Shown piece after piece: positions 8,971 through 16,874 of a DNA stretch of 64,000 nt. The DNA lies in NCBI GenBank assembly GCA_036497945.1, contig DASXIN010000135.1, positions 35,644-99,643 of the forward strand, given 5' to 3'. Position 1 is the first letter of the stretch; each line of letters opens with the position of its first letter. This DNA comes from RYN-230 sp036497945 (lineage in GTDB: Bacteria; Actinomycetota; Actinomycetes; Streptosporangiales; Streptosporangiaceae). Under the pieces are notes generated by a model. It did not search any database and had not been told where the DNA came from. It saw nothing but the letters and a program-made list of their open reading frames with translations. A program made the translations under genes and the position numbers.

Positions 8971-10242
8971 CTACGCCGCCGGCGTCATCTTAGACAGTGC
9001 GTTAATCACCCGGTCCGCCGCATCGCCGCCGCGCACCTCGGTGAGGTTGGCCAGCAGCTTCAGGGTGAACCGCATCAGTGCCGGGCGGGGCATCCCGTGT
9101 TTGGTCGCGAACTGCATCAGCCGCGGGTTGCCGATCGCCCGGACGAACTTGCGCCCGAGAGTGTAGTAACCGCCGTAGGCATCCTTCAGCGCCTGCGGGT
9201 AGCCGTGCAGCACCTGCTCCGTGCCTGCCTGATCCGGCCGGGCCAGCGCCTCCGCGATGACCCGGGCGGCCAGTTCGCCCGCCTCCATCGCGTACGCGAT
9301 GCCCTCGCCGTTGAACGGGTTCACCATGCCGCCCGCGTCCCCGGCCAGCAGCAGGCCGCGGGAGTAGTGCGGGGTCCGGTTGAAGCCCATCGGCAGCGCG
9401 GCGCCGCGGACCGGCTCGGTCCGGTTCTCCTCGGTGTACCCCCACTCGGCGGGCATCCCGGCCAGCCAGCGGCGGAGCAGGTCCCGGTAATCCACGTTCT
9501 TGAACGAGGCCGACGTGTTCAGCAGGCCGAGGCCCACGTTGCTGGTCCCGTCGCCCATGCCGAAGATCCAGCCGTAGCCGGGCAGCAGCCGGTCCCCGTC
9601 CCACAGGTCGAGCCACGATTCGAGGTAGTCGTCGTCGTGCCGCGGGCTGGTGTAGTAGGTCCGCACGGCCACCCCGAGCGGCCGGTCGTCCCGCTTGCTC
9701 AGGCCCATGGCCAGGGACAGCCGCGACGAGTTCCCGTCGGCGGCCACGACGACACGGGCCCGGTACTGGCGTTCCTTCTCGTCGGGCTGGCCGGTGGGAC
9801 GGGCCTGCACCCCGGCAATCCGGCCGGAGTCGTCGAGCACGGGGGCGGTTACGGTCACCCCTTCGAGCAGCCGGGCGCCCGCCTTCTGCGCGGTGCGGGC
9901 CAGCGTCTCGTCGAAGTCGAGCCGGCTGCGGACCAGGCCGTAGCCGGGGTAGCTGGACAGCTCCGGCCAGGGCAGCTCGAGCCGGACCCCGCCGCCGATG
10001 ATGCGCAGCCCCTTATTCTGCAGCCAGCCGTCCTGCTCGCCGATGGGCACGCCCATGCCGACCAGCGCCTTGACCGCGCGCGGAGTCAGCCCGTCGCCGC
10101 AGACTTTCTCCCGCGGAAACGTAGCTTTCTCCAGCACCAGCACGTCGATCCCGGCGCGAGCCAGGTAGCACGCGGTGGCCGAGCCGGCCGGCCCGGCCCC
10201 GACCACGATGACGTCAGCCTCTTGGGGGACTTCCTGGGACAC
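8971..10242 (-). CDS. Geranylgeranyl reductase family FAD-dependent oxidoreductase (MenJ-like)
   Basis: The 423-residue flavoprotein has an N-terminal Rossmann GAGPAG at residues 15-20, the family loop FPREKVCGDGLTP near residue 44, and the second FAD motif GDAGGMVNPFNGEGIAYAMEAG. The family reduces isoprenoid side chains. In mycobacteria the homologue next to menG (MenJ) reduces one double bond of the menaquinone tail. Its position between menG and nuoA supports a role in maturing the quinone used by the adjacent complex I. The exact substrate is inferred. A Rex-type operator lies 20-40 bases upstream of the start. Confidence 0.88.
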   Translation of the reverse strand: MSQEVPQEADVIVVGAGPAGSATACYLARAGIDVLVLEKATFPREKVCGDGLTPRAVKALVGMGVPIGEQDGWLQNKGLRIIGGGVRLELPWPELSSYPGYGLVRSRLDFDETLARTAQKAGARLLEGVTVTAPVLDDSGRIAGVQARPTGQPDEKERQYRARVVVAADGNSSRLSLAMGLSKRDDRPLGVAVRTYYTSPRHDDDYLESWLDLWDGDRLLPGYGWIFGMGDGTSNVGLGLLNTSASFKNVDYRDLLRRWLAGMPAEWGYTEENRTEPVRGAALPMGFNRTPHYSRGLLLAGDAGGMVNPFNGEGIAYAMEAGELAARVIAEALARPDQAGTEQVLHGYPQALKDAYGGYYTLGRKFVRAIGNPRLMQFATKHGMPRPALMRFTLKLLANLTEVRGGDAADRVINALSKMTPAA

Positions 10243-10261
10243 GAAACCTTGTCCTGACTAT

Positions 10262-10281
10262 CTTGTGAACCGCTTCACAAG
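10262..10281. promoter_or_regulatory. Rex operator (ROP) upstream of the flavoprotein-nuo operon
   Basis: CTTGTGAA-CCGC-TTCACAAG is a perfect 8-base inverted repeat with a 4-base spacer. It matches the established Rex consensus TTGTGAANNNNTTCACAA. It lies 20 bases upstream of the flavoprotein ATG, in the short gap to menG. Rex is a redox-sensing repressor that leaves DNA when NADH/NAD+ rises, and nuo operons are known Rex targets in Streptomyces. A possible -35-like TTGAGT sits just upstream on the minus strand, which would place the operator in the promoter spacer. The promoter call is tentative. Confidence 0.85.
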
Positions 10282-10338
10282 TACTCAATTCCGGAGTCTA
10301 GACCTAGCCCAGCCAGGCGGCGAACCCGCCCCGCGCGG

Positions 10339-11127
10339 TCAGCCGGGACGGCGGGCCTGATGGATCGCCACCACCCCCAGGCTCAGGTCCCGCCAGCGTA
10401 CTGCCGACCACCCCGCCGCAGCGATCCGCCTGGCCAGCTCGGGCTGGGCGGGCCAGTCTTGGATGGACTCGGCCAGGTACTCGTAGGCGGCCGGGTTGCC
10501 GGACAGCCGCCGGGCCACTACGGGCAGCGCGCCGGTCAGGTACGCCTCGTAGGCACTGTTCAGCCGCGGCCAGGGCAGGTGGCCGAACTCACAGACGACC
10601 AAGCGGCCGCCCGGCCGGGTGACCCGGCGGAACTCGGCCAGCGCCGCCTCGTGGTCGGCCACGTTGCGCAGCCCGAACGAGATGGTCACCGCGTCGAAGG
10701 CCTGATCGCGGAAGGGCAGCCGCATCGCGTCCCCGGCCACGAACCGGACCCGCCGGGCCGGCCCAGCCGGCGACGCCGGCCTCGGCGCGGAGCGCCGATC
10801 GGGGGGATCCGGGGGGGCGTCCCCCCGGGCCAATTCTGCCGGCCGACGGAGCCGCCGGGCCCCGACGGTCAGCATGCCGAGCGAGAAGTCGCAGGCCACG
10901 CAGTCCGCCCCGGCCGCGGTGAACGTCCGCGACGAGGTGCCGGTGCCGGCCGCCACGTCGAGCACCCGCTCGCCCGGCCGGGCGGCCACGGTCCGGGCCA
11001 CCATCCGCCGCCACCACCGGTCCTGGCCCAGCGACAGCACGTCGTTGAGCAGGTCGTAGCGGTCGGCGACCTTGTCGAACATGGCCGACACCTCGCCCGG
11101 CCGCTTCTCCATGTTCGCGCGTGTCAT
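10339..11127 (-). CDS. menG: Demethylmenaquinone methyltransferase (MenG/UbiE) carrying a repeat-encoded insertion
   Basis: This SAM-dependent C-methyltransferase catalyses the last step of menaquinone synthesis. Motif I LDVAAGTGTSS lies near residue 56, ACDFSLGML near 78, GDAMRLPF near 132, and the family segment ISFGLRNVADHEAALAEFRRV follows. The start is the ATG at 11127 (MTRANMEKRPGEVSAMFDKVA); the longer open frame upstream is not conserved. The 262 residues are about 30 above normal. The excess lies at about residues 93-126 (Pro-, Arg- and Ala-rich) and coincides with the 50-bp repeat copy B, inserted between motif II and the GDA motif. Confidence 0.93.
   Translation of the reverse strand: MTRANMEKRPGEVSAMFDKVADRYDLLNDVLSLGQDRWWRRMVARTVAARPGERVLDVAAGTGTSSRTFTAAGADCVACDFSLGMLTVGARRLRRPAELARGDAPPDPPDRRSAPRPASPAGPARRVRFVAGDAMRLPFRDQAFDAVTISFGLRNVADHEAALAEFRRVTRPGGRLVVCEFGHLPWPRLNSAYEAYLTGALPVVARRLSGNPAAYEYLAESIQDWPAQPELARRIAAAGWSAVRWRDLSLGVVAIHQARRPG
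10784..10833 (+). repeat. 50-bp G-rich interspersed repeat, copy B (inside menG)
   Basis: This segment begins GGCGCGGAGCGCCGATCGGG and ends CCCCCCGGGCCAA. It differs from copy A (5223-5272, minus strand) at about three of 50 positions. Relative to the gene it runs opposite to copy A, so the peptide it encodes in MenG (about DAPPDPPDRRSAP) is unrelated to the NuoE tail. The reading frame stays open across it. Confidence 0.85.
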
Positions 11128-11177
11128 GCCCCCACCCTGGCACACCTGCCCAGCCCGCGCCGCACCCCAGCCACCGG

Positions 11178-12061
11178 TCAGAGCAGGGCGGGGCGGTGCC
11201 AGGGCTGGCCGAGGACGTGCTGGGCCAGGAACGCGAACACCGTCTCGTACCAGATGGTCGCGTTGCCCGGGGTGAGCACCCAGTGGTTCTCGTTCGGGAA
11301 GTAGAGGAACTTCGCGCCCGCCTGGCCGCTGGGCCCGTCGGCCAGGTCGGCCCACATCCGCAGCGCCTCACCGATCGGCACCCGGTAGTCCCGGTCGCCG
11401 TGGCTGATCAGCATCGGGGTGGTGATCTCCGCCGCGTGCAGGTGCGGCGAGTTGGCCGAGTAACGCTCCGGCCGCCGCGGGCAGCACCAGCCAGGCCCGG
11501 AGCACCGCCCCGTCGCTGGCCGTGGTCGCGATCTCGGTCAGCCGGCCGGGCAGCGGCGGCCAGCCGGCTGATGCCGCCGGGCGGCGCGGTGAGCTGGCAC
11601 GCCTCCCTGCCGTCGGCCGGCAGCAGCCAGAACGCCCGCTTCCTGGCTGTCCCGCCGGCCCGGGCCGCGCCCGGCTGGTCCGTGGTTGGCTGGCCGGTGC
11701 CGGGCTGGCCAGCGGCCGGCGAGCCCGCGCCGCCGGGCTGGCCGTGCGGCAGCGCGGGCCGGGCGGACAGGAACAGCAGCGAGCCGTCAGGCAGGAAGGT
11801 CGGGTTGTCCTCGCCCTCGGCCGACCTGGTCAGCCGGTAGGCGAGCCGGGTCCCGCCCGCGCCGGCGGGCACGGTGGCGAGCCGCCAGATGCTGGGCTTG
11901 AAGGTCCGCCCGTCTGCGCTCAGCGTCGACACGGTGGCCGCCAACCAACTGCCGTCGGGCGACAGCCGGAGCCCAGTGAGCCGGGGCAGGGCTTGGTAGT
12001 CGTGCAGGTCATGAAGGGAGTCACGCCTCTCGCCTCCGTGGCTGTGCGGGATACCCCCCAT
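11178..12061 (-). pseudogene. S9 family peptidase (acylaminoacyl/dipeptidyl peptidase type), decayed
   Basis: Three pieces of one S9 peptidase are visible in different frames. The N-terminal piece (about 11600-12040) has DYQALPRLTGLRLSPDG and FLPDGSLLFLSARP, the first propeller blades. A short linker piece at about 11475-11535 reads ASDGAVLRAWLVLP. The C-terminal piece (11178 to about 11470) reads SPHLHAAEITTPMLISHGDRDY and ends with the region around the catalytic His. The GxSxGG nucleophile segment and most of the propeller are missing, and the pieces are out of frame. The gene is therefore a remnant of roughly 290 codons where about 650 are usual. The first start is uncertain. Confidence 0.75.
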
Positions 12062-12534
12062 GGACGCGCTTGCCCGCCAGCTGCGTTGATCATCACCGGG
12101 CCAGCTGCTCGCCTGACCTATTTAATAGGCTCTGCCGCGCTACCGCCAGTGCCGCCGGACCCGGCGGCCACCCTGGCCCAGAGCCGGGGTTCGGCCCGCC
12201 GGTCAACCAGCATTTCATCCGTTTCTCAAGGTTTGGTTAACGCCCGGTCGCCGACCGGCCATCCGAGCAGAATCGGAACAATCGCTCCGAGATGTCATCC
12301 AGCCGCCGCCCTCGGGCGTCTCCCTCTAAAAGGGACAGGACCTCTGGCCGGGCGACCACGCGGAAGCGGCAAGTCATCCAGGCACGGGCCGGCCAGGTCG
12401 CGCTCGTCGCCTGGTGCTCTGGAGCGGGCAGCTTACCCTGGGGTGCCCACGCGCGGCGCTGCCGTGGGCCAAGCAGCAACAGGGTCCCCGCACCGGCCGC
12501 GGTCGTGGGAGTAATTAGTTAGGAGCACCCAGGC
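12062..12534. other. Intergenic region at the boundary between the respiratory core and the exopolysaccharide locus
   Basis: These 473 bases hold no convincing gene. It is more AT-rich near 12115-12135 and 12225-12300 than its surroundings. It must contain the promoter of the plus-strand polysaccharide operon. The last bases carry TAATTAGTT followed by AGGAG eight bases before the ATG at 12535, a good ribosome-binding site. An 80-codon minus-strand frame at 12237-12479 lacks a ribosome-binding site and family resemblance. Confidence 0.6.
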
Positions 12535-14271
12535 ATGAACGGCTCACCCAGACACGACTCATTCGAGCTGTCCGACTATCTGGGCGTGCTGCGCCGTCGC
12601 TGGTGGCTCATAGTCGGCCTGCTCTGCGCCGGGCTGCTGGGCGCCGCCGCGTACTACGAGACCGCCCCGCGGACCTACACGGCGACCACATCGGTGTACG
12701 TGACCGCCACTGGGGCCGGCTCCAACCAGGTGCAGAACGGCCGCACCAACGGCACCGTCAACATGGACAACGAGGCCCAGCTCGTGCAGTCCTACACGGT
12801 CGCCGCGATCGCCACGCAGAACCTGCGCAGCACGACGTCTCCCACGGACCTGGTCAAGAACGTCTCGGCCGCGGTTCCGCCCAACTCCCAGGTGCTGCAG
12901 ATCAGCTGCTCCGCTTCATCCGCGGCGGGCTCGGCCACGTGCGCACGCGCCTTCGCCAAGGCGTACCTGCAGAACCGGAGCGCCACCGCCACCTCCGCGC
13001 TGAAAGCCCAGCTGCAGACCCTGCAGGCGAAGGTCCAGTCGCTCCAACAGAACGCGGCCAAGCTCTCCGGCCAGATCCGGCTGCTGCCGCCCAACTCGAC
13101 CCAGCGGGCCAGTGCCGCGGCGGAGCTGCGCTCGGACAACAGCCAGCTGAACGGGCTCAACAACCAGGTGGCGGCGCTGACCGCGCAGGAGGCCAACTCG
13201 TCCGGCGGTTACATCATCACCGACGCCACCATCCCGGGCAGCCCGACCAGCCCGAAGGCGGCGCTGCTCCTGCCGGGTGGGCTGCTGGTCGGGCTGCTGA
13301 TCGGGCTGATCATCGCGTTCACCGCGGACCGCAGGGACACCCGGGTGCACTCCGCCCGGGAGGTGGAAGGCAACCTGGACCTGCCTGTCCTGCTCAGCAT
13401 CCCGGCCAAGAAATCCGACCCGCAGCTCACGCTGGTTTCCCCGAGGTCCCGGACCGGCCAGCTGTTCAGTGAGCTCGCCCATGATGTCGCCGCGGCGCTC
13501 GGCGAGGGAAACCACGTGGTGGCCGTCATGGGTACGGCAGCGGACCGGAGCGGGAGCGTGGCGGCCACGAACCTCGCCGCCACCCTGGCCCGGACGCACG
13601 GCGATGTACTCCTGGTGTGCGCGGATGTGTTCGGCAGCACAGCAGCGCAGATGCTCGGCTTGGGCGACGGCCGCGGGCTGAGTGAACTGCTGGCCGAGAA
13701 GGCCACGCTGAGCAACGTGACCAGGCAGCCCGCGGACAACCCCCGGCTCAAGGTGATCACGCCCGGCCTGGATCCGGCCGCCGTCCTCTACCACCTGCAG
13801 TACGACGTGACCTCCCGTATCGCCCGCCTGCTGCGCACCGAAGCCCGATACGTGATCATCGAGGTCCCGGCGGCCCTGGACGCGGAAGGCGCAGAAACCT
13901 TCGCGCTGGCTGAGTTCGCCGACGCGGCCCTCGTCGTCATAGAGCTCGCCCGGTCGCGGCGAGCGGAGGTGACAGGTTGCGTTCGCCGGATTGCCCGTCT
14001 GCGCACCCCGGTCCTCGGCGCCATGGTGCTGCCCCCGCTGTCCCGCAAGCCCATCGCCGCGGTGCCGGCCGCACCGGCGGCCGGTCCGGAGCCGTCCCGC
14101 GGCCAGCGCCCGGCAGCAGCCACGTTGCACAGGACGGAGACGACGACGGCCAGCCGGGTCAATGACCCGTGGCCGGTATCGCGGACCAGCCTGCGCGCCG
14201 ATGACTACACGGCAGAGCCCCGGCTCCGGAAGGAGCGGCCGAACTCCGCCGACAAAACTTCTGGGAGCTGA
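12535..14271 (+). CDS. Wzz/BY-kinase-like polysaccharide co-polymerase with degenerate P-loop
   Basis: The product (578 residues) has the layout of actinobacterial Wzz-Wzc proteins, which control chain length in Wzx/Wzy-dependent synthesis. A Wzz motif with a first membrane helix lies at about 24-43. The extracytoplasmic loop has a coiled-coil stretch (about 155-225), a second helix lies at about 245-263, and a cytoplasmic ATPase-like domain occupies about 310-500. The Walker A position reads GTAADRSGSVAA and lacks the GKS/T lysine, and the C-terminus has no tyrosine cluster, so kinase activity is doubtful. It heads the operon with a good AGGAG. Confidence 0.85.
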   Translation: MNGSPRHDSFELSDYLGVLRRRWWLIVGLLCAGLLGAAAYYETAPRTYTATTSVYVTATGAGSNQVQNGRTNGTVNMDNEAQLVQSYTVAAIATQNLRSTTSPTDLVKNVSAAVPPNSQVLQISCSASSAAGSATCARAFAKAYLQNRSATATSALKAQLQTLQAKVQSLQQNAAKLSGQIRLLPPNSTQRASAAAELRSDNSQLNGLNNQVAALTAQEANSSGGYIITDATIPGSPTSPKAALLLPGGLLVGLLIGLIIAFTADRRDTRVHSAREVEGNLDLPVLLSIPAKKSDPQLTLVSPRSRTGQLFSELAHDVAAALGEGNHVVAVMGTAADRSGSVAATNLAATLARTHGDVLLVCADVFGSTAAQMLGLGDGRGLSELLAEKATLSNVTRQPADNPRLKVITPGLDPAAVLYHLQYDVTSRIARLLRTEARYVIIEVPAALDAEGAETFALAEFADAALVVIELARSRRAEVTGCVRRIARLRTPVLGAMVLPPLSRKPIAAVPAAPAAGPEPSRGQRPAAATLHRTETTTASRVNDPWPVSRTSLRADDYTAEPRLRKERPNSADKTSGS

Positions 14272-14274
14272 TTC

Positions 14275-15351
14275 GTGCCTCTCTGGCCAGTCCACCGGGC
14301 TGTGCGCTGCCGTGCCGCGATCGCCGTGGCGGCCAGCGTCGCGGCCACCGCGTGCGGTGCGGCGCAGCCGGCCCGGGCGCCCGCAGCCACGGCCGCAGCG
14401 GACCCGGGAGCCACGTCGATGGCGTCCGCGGCACCCAGCGCCGCCAGCTACACCGGCCCGGTCGCGCCGCTGACCGGGCTGCCCGCCGCCAGCCCAGCGG
14501 CAGCGGCACGCCCGGCGGTCGCGCTGGCCGTGGCGCGCGCGGATCCGCGCGGCCTGTCCCACGCGGATGTGGTGTTCCAGGAGATCAGCAACCCGGTGCG
14601 GTACATCGCCGTCTTCCAGTCGCAGCTGCCACCCGCGGTCGGGCCGATCACCAGCACGTTGCCTACTGACGGGATGACCTTGTCCGTGCTGCACCCGGTG
14701 ATCGGCTACAGCACCGGCACCCCGTCGTTCATCAAGGTCCTGGACGCCACGAAGGTCATCGATGTCGGCTACCCGGCGCATGCGTCGCTGTATCACAGCG
14801 GGCCAGCCGGGCTGACCGCGGCGCCGGGCCGGCTGGCATGGGCAGCCCGGGATACGGCGCCACCTGCGCTGTTCCCCTACCGCGGCGTCGGCCTGGGCAG
14901 CGGGGACAAACTGGCGAGCCGCGCGGTATGGCACCCGTCCACAGTCACGGTGCGCGTCCCCGGCGCGCCCACCCAGGTGTGGTCCTTCGAGGCCCGTCGC
15001 GATCGCTGGCTGCTGACCCGGGGCGGCCCACGGCTGCGGATGGCCAACGTGATCGTCCAGACGGTCCAGTTCAAGACGGTGTATCAAAGCCGGCGTTATC
15101 ACCTCACCACCGGAAGCGCGCGGGTGATCGGGAAGGGCTCCGTCGTGGTGTTCAGCGGCGTCCAGGGCGCCAACGCACAACCCAGCCAGGGTGGCCTGGC
15201 CGCCAGAGGGACATGGACCAAGCCCGGGCTGCGTGACGTCACCAATTATCTGGACGGAAACGGCCTGCCGATGTACCTGGAACCGGGACCCACCTGGGTC
15301 GTCCTGGCTCCCCGCGGCACGCAGGTGCAGACATCGGGGGCACAGAGATGA
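14275..15351 (+). CDS. DUF3048 domain secreted lipoprotein
   Basis: The 358-residue product begins with a signal peptide ending in an ATAC lipobox-like sequence near residue 27, followed by an Ala/Pro-rich linker. The rest matches the DUF3048 (YerB-like) pattern: PLTGLP, RPAVALAVARADPRGLSHADVVFQE, a tract ending YIAVFQSQLPPAVGPI, and the C-terminal half with WSFEARRDRW and LPMYLEPGPTWV. The function of this family is not established. Its place between the co-polymerase and the polymerase suggests a role at the cell surface in polymer assembly. The GTG start follows the previous stop by three bases. Confidence 0.8.
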   Translation: MPLWPVHRAVRCRAAIAVAASVAATACGAAQPARAPAATAAADPGATSMASAAPSAASYTGPVAPLTGLPAASPAAAARPAVALAVARADPRGLSHADVVFQEISNPVRYIAVFQSQLPPAVGPITSTLPTDGMTLSVLHPVIGYSTGTPSFIKVLDATKVIDVGYPAHASLYHSGPAGLTAAPGRLAWAARDTAPPALFPYRGVGLGSGDKLASRAVWHPSTVTVRVPGAPTQVWSFEARRDRWLLTRGGPRLRMANVIVQTVQFKTVYQSRRYHLTTGSARVIGKGSVVVFSGVQGANAQPSQGGLAARGTWTKPGLRDVTNYLDGNGLPMYLEPGPTWVVLAPRGTQVQTSGAQR

Positions 15352-16874
15352 CGACGACCTTCCCCACCGCCGACGAGGACGGGATGGCCGCGCCGACCGC
15401 CCGGCAGCGTGACCGTCGCGACCCCTCCGGCGCTGCGGCGCGGGCGACCGGTGCCCACGCCCGGACGCTGGCCGGAAGCTGGCTGGCCCGGCATCCCGCG
15501 TGGCCGATCGTCGCGATGTTGGCTGGGTACCCGTTGTGGTGGGCGCTGGGCATCGCCGACTTCATGTTCCCCCTGCTGGCGATCCCCATGGCTGCTCGGA
15601 TGCTCGCGTGGCGGGCGCACGGGCGCACCATCCGGCTGCCACCCGGGTTTGGGTTGTGGCTGCTTTTCCTGCTGTGGGTGCTGGCCGGCGCCGTCACCTT
15701 GAGCCTCACCGCACCAGGCACCGTGGACAGCGCCGTGAGCCATCGGATCGTCTCGTTCGTCAACCGTGGCACCCAGTACGCCGGTGTCACCGTCCTGCTG
15801 CTGTACGCCGGGAACCTCACCCGGCAGGAACTCTCCCGGCAGCGGATGGCCTGGCTGCTTGGCCTGCTGGCCATCTACGCCACGGCGGGCGGCGTGCTGG
15901 GCATGCTTGATCCGGGGCTCCAGTTCAGCTCACCCGCCCTGGCCCTGGTGCCGAGCAGCCTGCAGAGCAACGTGCAGATCCAGGCGATGATGCATCCGGG
16001 TCTCAGCCAGATCCAGACCGTGCTCGGCACTCCCGAAGGGCGCCCCAAGGCGCCGTTCGACTACACCAACACCTGGGGCAACTGCCTGGCCCTACTGCTG
16101 CCCTGGCTGCTGGCGGCCTGGTGGTCGCACGGGACCAGGCGGCAACGCTGGATCGCCGCGGGCGTGGCGGTGATCGCGCTGGCGCCGATCATTTACTCGC
16201 TGAACCGCGGCGTCTGGCTGGCCCTGGGCGTGGCCGGCGCCTATGTGGCGGTGCGGCTGGCGGCCCGGGGCCGGGTGGCGCTGCTCGGCGCGATCTGCGG
16301 CGGGCTGATCCTGATCACCCTGGCCATCGTGGCCACACCTCTGCAACAGGTCATCGCCCTCCGCTTCCAGCATCAGAAGAGCAACCCGCTCCGCACGTCA
16401 CTCTCGGTGGTGGCAGTCGAGGACAGCCTGGCCTCCCCGATCATCGGGTACGGCGACACCCGGCAGCAGATCGGCGGGCCGCAGTCGATTGCGGTCGGCC
16501 CCACGGCCAAATGCCGGAACTGCGGTGAGGCCGCGGTGGGCAGCAATGGCCAGCTCTGGCTGCTGCTGGTCTGCAACGGGATAGTGGGTGCCGGCCTCTA
16601 CCTGCTGTTCTTCGCTCGGGTGCTGTGGCGCTACCGGAGAGACATGACTCCGTATGGGCTGGCCGGCTCGCTCGCCGTGCTGATGTCCTTCGCGTTCATG
16701 ATTTCCTACGACGCCGTCGGCGCACCGCTCGCCATCACCATGCTGTCGGTCGCCCTGCTCTGGCGCAATGACCGGGAGCGGGCTCTCGACAGCGCCGTTC
16801 CGGCCGGCCAGGGCGCTCTGGCAGACACGGATGACGCAAGATCCGACCGGTGGCCGGCGCACACGCGCGGGTGA
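15348..16874 (+). CDS. O-antigen ligase/polymerase (Wzy-like) membrane protein
   Basis: This 508-residue polytopic protein has about ten to twelve hydrophobic helices and a large loop between about residues 205 and 260. A Wzy_C-type segment, YSLNRGVWLALGVAGAYVAV, lies near residue 285, where family members have a functional arginine. Such proteins join lipid-linked repeat units into polymer on the outer face of the membrane. The start ATG overlaps the DUF3048 stop (ATGA). A second Wzy-like gene is at 51141, so the locus may build two polymers. Confidence 0.82.
   Translation: MTTTFPTADEDGMAAPTARQRDRRDPSGAAARATGAHARTLAGSWLARHPAWPIVAMLAGYPLWWALGIADFMFPLLAIPMAARMLAWRAHGRTIRLPPGFGLWLLFLLWVLAGAVTLSLTAPGTVDSAVSHRIVSFVNRGTQYAGVTVLLLYAGNLTRQELSRQRMAWLLGLLAIYATAGGVLGMLDPGLQFSSPALALVPSSLQSNVQIQAMMHPGLSQIQTVLGTPEGRPKAPFDYTNTWGNCLALLLPWLLAAWWSHGTRRQRWIAAGVAVIALAPIIYSLNRGVWLALGVAGAYVAVRLAARGRVALLGAICGGLILITLAIVATPLQQVIALRFQHQKSNPLRTSLSVVAVEDSLASPIIGYGDTRQQIGGPQSIAVGPTAKCRNCGEAAVGSNGQLWLLLVCNGIVGAGLYLLFFARVLWRYRRDMTPYGLAGSLAVLMSFAFMISYDAVGAPLAITMLSVALLWRNDRERALDSAVPAGQGALADTDDARSDRWPAHTRG

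Noticed and set aside
12237..12479. 80-codon minus-strand frame in the intergenic region
   Set aside because: No ribosome-binding site, no conserved pattern and likely composition-driven.
12916..15180. 754-codon open frame on the minus strand
   Set aside because: It is antisense to the co-polymerase and DUF3048 genes, whose motifs are clear. Its translation is low-complexity Arg/Gly/Ala sequence of the kind produced opposite high-GC genes.
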